A stretch of DNA of 64,000 nucleotides. Origin: Desertivirga arenae (GTDB lineage: Bacteria; Bacteroidota; Bacteroidia; Sphingobacteriales; Sphingobacteriaceae). Where the stretch lies: positions 1-64,000 of the forward strand of contig NZ_JAFEWE010000005.1 of assembly GCF_017355785.1 (NCBI RefSeq), in the 5' to 3' direction. Positions 8,040 to 16,006 of this stretch are shown piece by piece. The position numbers and the translations under genes are program-made. The notes under the pieces were generated by a model. The model did no database searches. It was not told where the DNA came from and worked only from the letters and a program-made list of their open reading frames with translations. Each line of letters begins with the position of its first letter. Positions within the stretch are counted from its first letter, which is position 1.

Positions 8040-10253
8040 TCATTTCATTACATTCATTCTTACTCCCAGAAACCCTCTTATCCCCTGGTTCGGTGCGTAT
8101 ACGTATGTTGGGTCGAAGCCATCTTCAAATGGCTTGTCTGCTCCTGCTATCAGGTATGGAAGGCCTTTGTTGGGAGTAAAGTTCAACAGGTTCTTAAGCC
8201 CACCGTACAGTTCCAATTTGCGGAAATTATAGGTAAGCTGAACATTTTGCAAGCTCCACACTGGTGATTTTGCTGGACGGGGATCATTTTCCATCAGGGG
8301 AAGTTTCATAGGGCCATAGATATTCCCGGTGTAGTCAAACGACAGCTTATTTTTCTTTATGGGTATGGTTAGCGCCCAAGTTCCCATCCATGGTTCTGTT
8401 AGCAATTGACGTTCCCTTATTTTGTTTGTAGCCACATTATTAACAGTAGAAACATCCATTAATGTAAAGCCAGTGATGAGTTTGATAGCATTGGCAAAAG
8501 TGAGGTCCAAATTGGCACTTATACCCTTGGAAATGGCATATCCCCTTAGGTTATCATAAATGATCTTATTGACGTCCGTTTCATAGTCGGCCACAATTCT
8601 GTTATTGAAATATGTGTACCATGCGGAAAGTTCCAAGTTAGCTGGCGAATAGGACTCCCTAGCAATGGTTGTATTAAAATTCAGATTGAGATTATAGCTT
8701 TTTTCAGGTTTTAGGTCGTCTAATATGACAACCTCGCGTGCGCCAGTTAGTGCGGCATGATCTTCTGTAAAAATATTAACCACCCTGAACCCTGTTCCTG
8801 CATTTAATCGGAACACGTTGTAATCATCCATCTTCCATTTCCAGGCTAAGCGAGGAGTTAAAATATTACCGTGATTAGAATTATAATCGTATCGTAGACC
8901 TAAGAGAATATTGTGTTTAGGATTTATAGAAATATCATCCTGGATAAAAATTCCGGGAAGCCAAACATTCTTTGCTTGATTTCCCGCCCCTCTTGAAGCA
9001 GTGGTATTATCGGTATAATAGGTATAACGTAATGCGGTCCCTAACAGGAGGTCGTGATTAGTTAGCTTTTTATCCCAGGTTAACTGGTTAAATGCGATGC
9101 GTTGAGTTGCAACAAAGGGAGTGACACCATAAGCGGAGTTTTGGTGGTGATCATTATAAGAGAAGGAATAGACCATACGCTCTTTTAAAGGAAGCTGATA
9201 ATTTCCAAGGAGTTCCCATCTTGAGGTGTAAATACTTTCGCCATAAAAAACACTACCTCCTCGATAATTTCTGTTCCAACTCATTTGTCCGCCCCACCGG
9301 TCCTCATAAAAATATCTTCCAGCTAAACTGAACAATCGATTTTCTTTTCGCTGCAGCGACCACTTCTCGAAAACGGATATCCGATGCTGCTGAGTTACAT
9401 CCGTAAATCTATCGTTATTATTATCGATGGGATTTTTATAGTTGAAATAATTCAAACCGGTAAGGAATGCACTTTTTCCGGAGGTCAATTTAAAACCGAG
9501 GTCTGTATTCAACTCTCCCCAAGTAGTGGAAAACACGTCTGCTGAGAAATTTGGTGCTGAGCCGGTTTTCTTAGTGATTATATTAATTAAACCACCAACT
9601 GCTTCAGAACCATACAGCGAAGAGGCGGGCCCTTTCACGATCTCAATCCTGTCTATTAAGGAATTTGGAATTCCAGAAAGCCCATAAACGGTAGAGAGAC
9701 TGCTAACGATAGGCATCCCATCAATAGTTACCATGGTGTATGGCCCCTCCAAACCATTAATGTGTATATCTCCAGTATTACAAATATTACAGTTTACCTG
9801 GGGGCGTACGCCGTTCACGTTCTGAAGGGCATCAAATATACAGGCGGTAGGGTTTTTTTTGAAGAAGGCGGGCGAATAAACTTCGACGGGAACCGGACTA
9901 TCCAAGCGGTTAACCTCCTTCATTGTCCCAGAGATTACAACTTCTCTCAATTGTTTAGAAGCAGTTTTAAGATCGAAGTCGACTATCAACGTATCATTAT
10001 TAGCCAGCTTAATAGTTCTACCAGCATCTTCGAAACCTACTGCAGTTATGTTTAAGCTGTAAGTTCCTTCGGTAAGCTCATTTATCATATAGTAACCGTT
10101 ACTATCGGTTACCGCAACCTGACGGTTTCCATTTTTAATACTTACAAACGGCAATAAATTTTTATTGGCTGTCACCTTTCCATGGATCATACCTGATTGG
10201 GCGAAAACATTGAAAGAAGTAAGAATTAGACAAAACAAAAAGAGAGAGCGCAT
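8040..10253 (-). CDS. TonB-dependent outer-membrane receptor, probable metal-uptake type
   Basis: 737 residues with a signal peptide (~1-19), a carboxypeptidase-like regulatory domain (~22-95), a TonB plug (~110-230, with VKGPASSLYGSEAVGGLINI) and a beta-barrel to the end (terminal hydrophobic strand ...RGFLGVRMNVMK). It lacks the SusC length and has no SusD partner, so it is not a glycan importer. The plug carries NCNICNTGD with Cys155 and Cys158, unusual in receptors and suggestive of metal or metallophore handling. It is divergent from a DtxR-family regulator and follows an NRAMP transporter, and the shared operator type supports a joint role in manganese or iron uptake. The substrate is inferred from context. 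Confidence 0.85.
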   Translation of the reverse strand: MRSLFLFCLILTSFNVFAQSGMIHGKVTANKNLLPFVSIKNGNRQVAVTDSNGYYMINELTEGTYSLNITAVGFEDAGRTIKLANNDTLIVDFDLKTASKQLREVVISGTMKEVNRLDSPVPVEVYSPAFFKKNPTACIFDALQNVNGVRPQVNCNICNTGDIHINGLEGPYTMVTIDGMPIVSSLSTVYGLSGIPNSLIDRIEIVKGPASSLYGSEAVGGLINIITKKTGSAPNFSADVFSTTWGELNTDLGFKLTSGKSAFLTGLNYFNYKNPIDNNNDRFTDVTQQHRISVFEKWSLQRKENRLFSLAGRYFYEDRWGGQMSWNRNYRGGSVFYGESIYTSRWELLGNYQLPLKERMVYSFSYNDHHQNSAYGVTPFVATQRIAFNQLTWDKKLTNHDLLLGTALRYTYYTDNTTASRGAGNQAKNVWLPGIFIQDDISINPKHNILLGLRYDYNSNHGNILTPRLAWKWKMDDYNVFRLNAGTGFRVVNIFTEDHAALTGAREVVILDDLKPEKSYNLNLNFNTTIARESYSPANLELSAWYTYFNNRIVADYETDVNKIIYDNLRGYAISKGISANLDLTFANAIKLITGFTLMDVSTVNNVATNKIRERQLLTEPWMGTWALTIPIKKNKLSFDYTGNIYGPMKLPLMENDPRPAKSPVWSLQNVQLTYNFRKLELYGGLKNLLNFTPNKGLPYLIAGADKPFEDGFDPTYVYAPNQGIRGFLGVRMNVMK

Positions 10254-10294
10254 ATGACAAAATATTTATTACAATAATAACAAAACAAATTAAA

Positions 10295-10308
10295 TTAGGT
10301 TTATCTAA
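10295..10308. promoter_or_regulatory. Putative MntR/DtxR operator (TTAG-GTTTAT-CTAA)
   Basis: A near-perfect palindrome, TTAGGTTTATCTAA, lies between the divergent receptor and regulator genes, 42 bases before the receptor start and 38 before the regulator start. It resembles known DtxR/MntR-family sites (TTAGGTTA...CTAA type) and shares TTAG-N6-CTAA with the site in the NRAMP promoter at 5678-5691. Autoregulation and control of the receptor are inferred. Confidence 0.55.
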
Positions 10309-10345
10309 CTTTTATTCTCCTGATTTTTTGGTTAATTTTATCGCC

Positions 10346-11002
10346 ATGCTGTCATTCACAGAAGAAAATTATCTGAAAGCCCTTTTACATATCACGCTTG
10401 AAGTAGAGCATAAAAATGAAGCGGGGACGAACGAATTAGCCTCATATCTAGGCGTTAAGCCCGCTACTGCAACGGATATGCTAAAGAAATTGAAGGATAA
10501 AAAACTGATATCTTACGAGAAATATGGAAAGATCTCTCTTTCGGATAGTGGCAGAAATAAAGCAATAGAAATACTGAGAAAACACCGGCTTTGGGAAACT
10601 TTCCTTTACGAAAAATTAGATTTTACATGGGATGAAGTACACGAAGTTGCGGAACAATTGGAGCATATTCAATCGCAGAAGTTGGTAGATAAGCTGGATA
10701 AATTTCTTGGTTTTCCGGAGTATGATCCACATGGAGATGCTATTCCAAATGCTAAAGGAGAACTTAAACCCTCCTTCAAGAAAACCCTTTCCGAAGCTGA
10801 AGAAGGCACCACTTGCAGGATGGTAGCGGTAAAGGATAATACGGTTTCATTTTTAAAATATGTAAGTCAACTCGACTTAGGAATTAACACACACATACAA
10901 GTATTAGCACGTCAACCTTATGATGGGTCTATGGAAATTCTGATAAACGATAGCAAGATCACCGTATCCCAGAAATTTGCTGAAAACATTCTTATAGTTT
11001 GA
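10346..11002 (+). CDS. DtxR/MntR-family metal-dependent transcriptional regulator
   Basis: 218 residues from the ATG at 10346 (MLSFTEENYLKAL); a TTG-started extension of six codons is possible but unlikely. A winged HTH (~1-65, TNELASYLGVKPATATDMLKKL) is followed by the helical dimerisation and metal-binding domain (~66-140, HRLWETFLYEKL...DEVHEVAEQLEHI, with His and Glu ligands typical of the family). A C-terminal SH3/FeoA-like domain (~150-218) completes the full-length DtxR layout. Such proteins bind Mn2+ or Fe2+ and repress uptake genes. Placement beside the TonB receptor and near the NRAMP gene, each with a TTAG-N6-CTAA site, makes an MntR-like role the best guess. Confidence 0.9.
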   Translation: MLSFTEENYLKALLHITLEVEHKNEAGTNELASYLGVKPATATDMLKKLKDKKLISYEKYGKISLSDSGRNKAIEILRKHRLWETFLYEKLDFTWDEVHEVAEQLEHIQSQKLVDKLDKFLGFPEYDPHGDAIPNAKGELKPSFKKTLSEAEEGTTCRMVAVKDNTVSFLKYVSQLDLGINTHIQVLARQPYDGSMEILINDSKITVSQKFAENILIV

Positions 11003-11044
11003 TGTTTTGTTGATACCTTTTAAACACCCTGATCTAAAAATAAT

Positions 11045-11494
11045 ATGGGCAATGATTTAAGTATTAGAAATAAGAAAGCTTATTTCGAATATCATATACA
11101 CGACAAATATGTAGCGGGCATTCAACTGCTCGGCACCGAAATTAAATCTATCCGGCAAGGTAAAGCCAACATTAACGATGCATTTTGTGCTTTCCTTAAT
11201 AATCAATTGTACATTAGGAACATGCATATAGCAGAATATTCTCACGGATCATTCTATAACCACGAACAGAAACGCGATCGTGTTTTGCTGCTTACTAAGA
11301 AGGAGATGAAGAAGTTGAAAGACAAAACCGAAGAGAAAGGCTTTACGATAGTTCCTCTGTCTTTGTTTATTTCTGAGAGAGGTTTTGCAAAGCTGGAAAT
11401 TGGTCTTGCCCAAGGAAAGAAAGCCTTTGATAAAAGGGATACAATTAAAGAACGGGAAAGCAAAATTGAGCTGGACCGTGCAATGAAGCGATAA
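11045..11494 (+). CDS. smpB: SsrA-binding protein SmpB
   Basis: 149 residues, the usual SmpB length. The N-terminal fold starts NKKAYFEYHIHDKYVAGIQL and continues TEIKSIRQGKANINDAFC, which is the family signature. The C-terminal tail is basic (KKAFDKRDTIKERESKIELD). SmpB delivers tmRNA to ribosomes stalled on broken messages. It follows the DtxR-family gene by 42 bases and may be partly read through from it. A hairpin terminator follows at 11506. Confidence 0.97.
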   Translation: MGNDLSIRNKKAYFEYHIHDKYVAGIQLLGTEIKSIRQGKANINDAFCAFLNNQLYIRNMHIAEYSHGSFYNHEQKRDRVLLLTKKEMKKLKDKTEEKGFTIVPLSLFISERGFAKLEIGLAQGKKAFDKRDTIKERESKIELDRAMKR

Positions 11495-11505
11495 AAGAAT
11501 TAACT

Positions 11506-11534
11506 GAGGGAAGAAGAAATACTTCCCTCTTTTT
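11506..11534. terminator. Bidirectional terminator between smpB and pcm
   Basis: GAGGGAAG (11506-11513) pairs with CTTCCCTC (11522-11529) and is followed by TTTTT; an A-rich stretch lies on the other side of the stem. It is placed between the convergent ends of smpB and pcm. Confidence 0.8.
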
Positions 11535-11540
11535 AGGTAT

Positions 11541-12200
11541 CTACCAAGCCTGATCGCCTACAAGGGGTACAAAGCGGAAGGTGTCCAGTTCAATTCGTTC
11601 GAAATCGGTTTCATTAACCCTAAATACGGTTATCATTTTCTGAGACTGTTCGTCTCCTACAGGTATAACACAGATTCCTCCAACTCTTAGCTGTTTTAAT
11701 AAAGTTTCAGGAACAAAAGGAGCCCCAGCAGTAACCAGAATTTTATCATAAGGAGCATGTTCAACAATGCCTTTTGAACCATCTCCGAGAAAAAATTCAG
11801 GAGTATACCCCATCTTGCCAAGAAATAATTTGGCTTTCTCGTATAACTTCTCCTGACGTTCAATGGTAAACACCTGGGCCCCTAACTCTAGTAATATACA
11901 GGTTTGATAACCTGAACCAGTTCCTATTTCAAGAACTTTATCCCCCTTCTTGATATGAAGTAATTGAGTTTGATAAGCGACAGTATAGGGTTGCGAAATG
12001 GTTTGCCCCTCGCCGATAGGGAAAGCAATGTCTTTGTAAGCCTGTGCCCAGAACGTTTCATCAAAAAAATAATGGCGGGGAACTCTTCCTACAGCATCCA
12101 ACACAGCCTTATCTTCAATTTTCCGCTCCTCTCTGAGTAACTCCACTAATTTTTTCCGGGCACCTTTTTCTCTGTAGTTATCAACAAACTTGTAAGCCAT
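11541..12200 (-). CDS. pcm: Protein-L-isoaspartate O-methyltransferase
   Basis: 219 residues. The family block IGEGQTISQPYTVAYQTQLL (near residue 65) and the SAM-binding motif VLEIGTGSGYQT (around 90-101) are clear, followed by GDGSKG and the late motif LVTAGAPFVPETLLKQLRVGG. The enzyme methylates abnormal L-isoaspartyl residues with S-adenosylmethionine and starts their repair; it acts in the cytosol. It stands alone on the minus strand, with a possible TTTG-N17-TATTTTTG promoter immediately upstream. Confidence 0.95.
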   Translation of the reverse strand: MAYKFVDNYREKGARKKLVELLREERKIEDKAVLDAVGRVPRHYFFDETFWAQAYKDIAFPIGEGQTISQPYTVAYQTQLLHIKKGDKVLEIGTGSGYQTCILLELGAQVFTIERQEKLYEKAKLFLGKMGYTPEFFLGDGSKGIVEHAPYDKILVTAGAPFVPETLLKQLRVGGICVIPVGDEQSQKMITVFRVNETDFERIELDTFRFVPLVGDQAW

Positions 12201-12207
12201 GTAATCA

Positions 12208-12236
12208 CAAAAATACGCTTAAAGAGCCATTTCAAA
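12208..12236 (-). promoter_or_regulatory. Possible promoter of pcm
   Basis: Read on the minus strand, TTTG (12236-12233) is followed after 17 bases by TATTTTTG (12215-12208), a full TAnnTTTG match. The implied transcript would start almost at the ATG (12200), giving a leaderless or very short leader, which is why confidence is moderate. Confidence 0.35.
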
Positions 12237-12345
12237 GAAAGCGATTATAAGCTTAGAGTCTATTTAACTAAAAATGAGAGTTATAAATATGCCTTACTTT
12301 CAAAGTCCGAAACTTTGGTTATTTTCGCACTCTGATTAACCTCAC

Positions 12346-13083
12346 ATGAAGAAACTGTTACTCTCATTCTTATTACTGCCTTTTCTTTCACAGGCTCAAA
12401 TAGTTACTATAGATTCAGTAAAAGCACCAGCACGGAGACCTGCACTTCAAAAAATGAGGTCACAAAAATTGTATTCCTATTCACTTGGCGTTAAAGCGTT
12501 CAGTTACGAAGAACTTCCACAGATACTTAACCAGGTTAATAATAACAACTTTCAAAGGGAGTACGTTACAGGTTTTATTTTCAAGTTTAATGACAATCAG
12601 ATAAGCTATAGGGTTACCGGAAACTTTTTTTCAGATGATGTTGCATTCCGAAACGATTGTGAGGAATGCGAAGAAGCTAAAGGAAAACTAAGAGACAATT
12701 CCCTGCGTTTGGGCTTTGAAAAGAATATGGTCTATGGAACTGTTCAGCCTTATTTTGGTTTTGATCTGGGATATAGAAGAAACAGTTTTAGAGGAAGTTC
12801 TTCAAATGCGTCATCATTGAATTATACAAACCCTTACGATGTAAAAACACAGAAAAACGGTTTTTCCATTTCTCCAATGGTGGGTATAAAGTTTAATGTT
12901 ATAGATCACATCACTTTAGCGGCCGAAAGCAGTCTCGATCTATTGTATAGCTATGAAAAACAAGAGCGGTCTTTCAAAGACGGAAATCACACCAGAACCG
13001 TAAATAATTATAAGAAATGGGAATTTCTGCTTCGGCCAATTGGATTGCTTTCACTTCAATATAATTTTGCTGAACAGTACTAA
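12346..13083 (+). CDS. Secreted outer-membrane beta-barrel-like protein, unknown function
   Basis: 245 residues with a clear signal peptide (MKKLLLSFLLLPFLSQAQ, cleavage ~18). The mature part has alternating hydrophobic strands ending in a barrel-like segment with aromatic residues (LLSLQYNFAEQY), and phrases such as YFGFDLGYRRNS and GFSISPMVGIKFNV that are typical of small outer-membrane barrels. A pair CEEC (near residue 105) could bind metal or form a disulfide. No substrate or partner is recognised. Its stop overlaps the convergent priA stop by four bases. Confidence 0.7.
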   Translation: MKKLLLSFLLLPFLSQAQIVTIDSVKAPARRPALQKMRSQKLYSYSLGVKAFSYEELPQILNQVNNNNFQREYVTGFIFKFNDNQISYRVTGNFFSDDVAFRNDCEECEEAKGKLRDNSLRLGFEKNMVYGTVQPYFGFDLGYRRNSFRGSSSNASSLNYTNPYDVKTQKNGFSISPMVGIKFNVIDHITLAAESSLDLLYSYEKQERSFKDGNHTRTVNNYKKWEFLLRPIGLLSLQYNFAEQY

Positions 13084-15560
13084 TAGGGATCTACATCTAC
13101 CTGTATAAATACTCCTTTATTCGTTTTATCAGCTTCAAAATTTAATAAGGTATTTTTAAGGTGTTCTTTCACTTTAGTAAGTGAGATTCCGTTCCTTTCA
13201 ATTTTTAAGTAAATTGACTTGATATAAAAGTTACGTATACGTGATACCAGTGGATCTTCGGGTCCTAATATCCGCGGACCGAAGCTCTTTCGTAATTCAT
13301 TTGCAAGTCTAAAAGCTATATCACTTAAAAGCATCGCTTCCTTATGTTTCACATCCAGCTTTATTAACCTATACAAAGGGGGATACTGAAAACTATTCCG
13401 TTCTATGATCTCCGTTTTATATAGCTCCTCATAATCGTTTTTCAAAACCTGCTCTAATACCCGGTGTTTAGTGTTATGGGTCTGAATTATAACTCTCCCC
13501 TCCTTGTCTCTACGTCCTGCACGCCCGGCAACCTGCGATAATAATTGAAAACTACGCTCGTAAGCGCGAAAATCAGGATAGTTAAGAAGGCCATCGGCCC
13601 CAATGATACCGATAACGGTTACAGCGCCAAAATCAAGACCTTTTGCCACCATTTGAGTCCCAACTAAGATGTCAATCTTGCCATCCTCAAAATCACCGAG
13701 AATTTGCTGAAAACTATTTTTAGTACGTGTGGTGTCAAGATCTAGTCGTGCTACTCTAGCTTCGGGAAAAATATACTGTAGGTCGTCTTCTATCTTCTCT
13801 GTACCAAATCCCTTTTGTTCTATATGCACGGAGCCACAAGCGGGACAAATAGATACCGTGTCTTGCTTGTAACCACAATAATGGCAATGAAGCTTGCCTG
13901 AACTTTTATGGTAGGTTAAACTTACATCACAATTGATACACTTAGGTAAATAACCACAGGTTCGGCAGAGAAGCACTGGTGTATATCCCCTACGGTTCTG
14001 AAACAAAATAATTTGTTCTTTATTGGCCAATGCCTTGCTCATTTCCTCTATAAGAACACTAGTAAAATGAGCCTGCATCGTTTTCTTACTGGTCTCTTCT
14101 GTGATGCTTATTACATCAATTTTGGGCAAGACAGACGATCCATAACGTTCATTGAGCTCGACTAATCCATACTTACCGCTCTGAGCATTAAAATAGCTTT
14201 CTAATGAAGGTGTTGCAGAGCCCAATAAAACTTTTGCTTTATGTAAGTAAGCAAGGAAAATTGAAGTATCCCGGGCATGGTATCTCGGGGCTGGATCGTA
14301 CTGCTTGAATGAGTTTTCATGCTCTTCGTCCACTATTATGAGGCCTAGATCTGAGAAAGGAAGAAAGACAGCAGAACGAGCTCCAAGAACAATTTTAAAC
14401 TCATTCTTCAAAACTTTATTCCAAACCTCAGCTCGTTCGTTATCACTAAATTTGGAGTGATATATACCGATGTGATTGCCGAAATATTGCCTTAAACGTT
14501 CAATTAACTGAGTAGTCAGACCAATCTCAGGCAGCAAGTATAACACTTGTTTATCCTGCTGAAGCACTTCCTCAATAAGTCTGATATAAAGCTGAGTTTT
14601 ACCAGAAGAAGTTACACCATGAAGTAATACTACCTCTTTTTCAATAAACAGTTTTTTCGTAGCCTCAAGTGCAGTCTGCTGTGCATTGCTTAATTCAAAG
14701 TTTTGCAGAAGCTCGACCTCTTGATCACTAAAGCGGCTAACCACCTTGTGCTCAAGAATGAAGACATCTTTTTCTACCAGTCCTTTTATTACAGCTGCAC
14801 TACATCCTGACTCTTCCTGCAAAGCTTCCCTCGTGATTTCTTTGCTGTCTTTAGCAAGTTTGAAATAGGCTAAAAGAGCATCCAATTGTTTGGGCGCCCG
14901 CTCAAGAACTTCGAATAAGCCTCGTCTGCTATCAGCATCTTCGTAGAAGGGATTTAATACAATGTACGCCTTGCGACGTGGTTTATAACGCTCAACTACT
15001 TCTTCCGAAATATGAATGACACCCTTATTAAAAAGGGACTTTAAAAGCGGGAAAACAGTCTTTTGCCCCAGTAGCTTGGCAATATCTCCAACTTTTAGCT
15101 CCGGCTGAATTTCAAGTGCGTCGACCACGAGAAACTCCTTGTCTGTCAACTGCGATTTATCGTACTCAGAATCTTTTAACAGAAGAATTCTTGTCTCGCT
15201 GGCAAGTTTCAAGGCTGCTGGCAATGCCGCTTGCATTACCTCTCCTAAATGGCACATATAGTAATCGGCTATCCATGTCCATAGCTGTAATTGAGTGCGA
15301 TTAACGATGGGCTCTTCATCAAGAACATCCAAAATATATTTTGCCTCGTACAAGGTTGGCGCCTGCTCTGTAATTGCAAAAGTTATAGCAGTGTAAATGC
15401 GACTTTTTCCAAACTGTACGATAACGCGTTTACCCACCCTGATTTGTGCATTCAGAACCGCAGGGACCCTATATGTATAAGTCTTTGAAATAGCAAGCGG
15501 CAGAATGACCTCTACAAAATAGGTATGCCTTTCTGCAACAGTTTCATTAAACTCGAGCAT
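13080..15560 (-). CDS. priA: Primosomal protein N' (PriA helicase)
   Basis: 826 residues from the ATG at 15560; a GTG lies one codon upstream. The N-terminal 3' DNA-binding domain (~15-110, ISKTYTYRVPAVL...GKRVIVQFG) is followed by a superfamily 2 helicase core with Walker A GVTSSGKTQLY (~315-325), the DEEH box VDEEHENSFKQYDPAPRYHARD and the helicase C-terminal motifs (VGTQMVAKGLDF, QVAGRAGR). The zinc-binding insertion CRTCGYLPKCINC...CHYCGYKQ...CPACGS supplies eight cysteines. PriA reloads the replisome at stalled forks. Its first codons overlap the end of the upstream DUF423 gene by 14 bases, so the two are probably translationally coupled. Confidence 0.97.
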   Translation of the reverse strand: MLEFNETVAERHTYFVEVILPLAISKTYTYRVPAVLNAQIRVGKRVIVQFGKSRIYTAITFAITEQAPTLYEAKYILDVLDEEPIVNRTQLQLWTWIADYYMCHLGEVMQAALPAALKLASETRILLLKDSEYDKSQLTDKEFLVVDALEIQPELKVGDIAKLLGQKTVFPLLKSLFNKGVIHISEEVVERYKPRRKAYIVLNPFYEDADSRRGLFEVLERAPKQLDALLAYFKLAKDSKEITREALQEESGCSAAVIKGLVEKDVFILEHKVVSRFSDQEVELLQNFELSNAQQTALEATKKLFIEKEVVLLHGVTSSGKTQLYIRLIEEVLQQDKQVLYLLPEIGLTTQLIERLRQYFGNHIGIYHSKFSDNERAEVWNKVLKNEFKIVLGARSAVFLPFSDLGLIIVDEEHENSFKQYDPAPRYHARDTSIFLAYLHKAKVLLGSATPSLESYFNAQSGKYGLVELNERYGSSVLPKIDVISITEETSKKTMQAHFTSVLIEEMSKALANKEQIILFQNRRGYTPVLLCRTCGYLPKCINCDVSLTYHKSSGKLHCHYCGYKQDTVSICPACGSVHIEQKGFGTEKIEDDLQYIFPEARVARLDLDTTRTKNSFQQILGDFEDGKIDILVGTQMVAKGLDFGAVTVIGIIGADGLLNYPDFRAYERSFQLLSQVAGRAGRRDKEGRVIIQTHNTKHRVLEQVLKNDYEELYKTEIIERNSFQYPPLYRLIKLDVKHKEAMLLSDIAFRLANELRKSFGPRILGPEDPLVSRIRNFYIKSIYLKIERNGISLTKVKEHLKNTLLNFEADKTNKGVFIQVDVDPY

Positions 15561-15939
15561 CACCAGTTCTTAATCCTGTAACTAATAAACAAACCCAACC
15601 GACAATAAAGAGAAGACCACCCAAGGGAGTTATGGGGCCAAGAAATGGCAAATTTAAACCAGTTATAGCTCTCGTACTCAAGAGGTAAATAGATCCTGAA
15701 AATAAGATAATTCCAATAGAAAATGCCCAGAAAGCAAGGGTAGTCAACCTACTTTTTGGGGATAGTAATGAAAGGAATAATAAAGCCAGAGTATGATAAA
15801 AATGGTAGCTTACAGCAGTCCTCCAATTCTCCAGGTCCTGAGATGTAAGATGAGCCTTTAATCCGTGAGCTCCGAAGGCTCCAAGAATTACGGCTAAAGC
15901 ACCAAAAATGCTTGCTGTAATAAGAATTTTTCTATTCAT
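15547..15939 (-). CDS. DUF423 family small membrane protein
   Basis: 130 residues from ATG 15939 (MNRKILITASIFGALAVILG). The frame stays open 74 codons further, but those residues are not family-like and the extension would overlap the divergent gene. Four hydrophobic segments are visible, with the family block LGAFGAHGLKAHL near residue 18, a YHFYHTLALL segment and a C-terminal FLGPITPLGGLLFIVGW. DUF423 (YgdD-like) proteins are inner-membrane proteins of unknown function. It overlaps the start of priA. Confidence 0.9.
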   Translation of the reverse strand: MNRKILITASIFGALAVILGAFGAHGLKAHLTSQDLENWRTAVSYHFYHTLALLFLSLLSPKSRLTTLAFWAFSIGIILFSGSIYLLSTRAITGLNLPFLGPITPLGGLLFIVGWVCLLVTGLRTGDARV

Positions 15940-16006
15940 ATGGTTTGCTAATTTAACTATAGTAATGAGATTTCTTCCGCCTAAAAAGCTAATTTTGTGG
16001 AATCCA

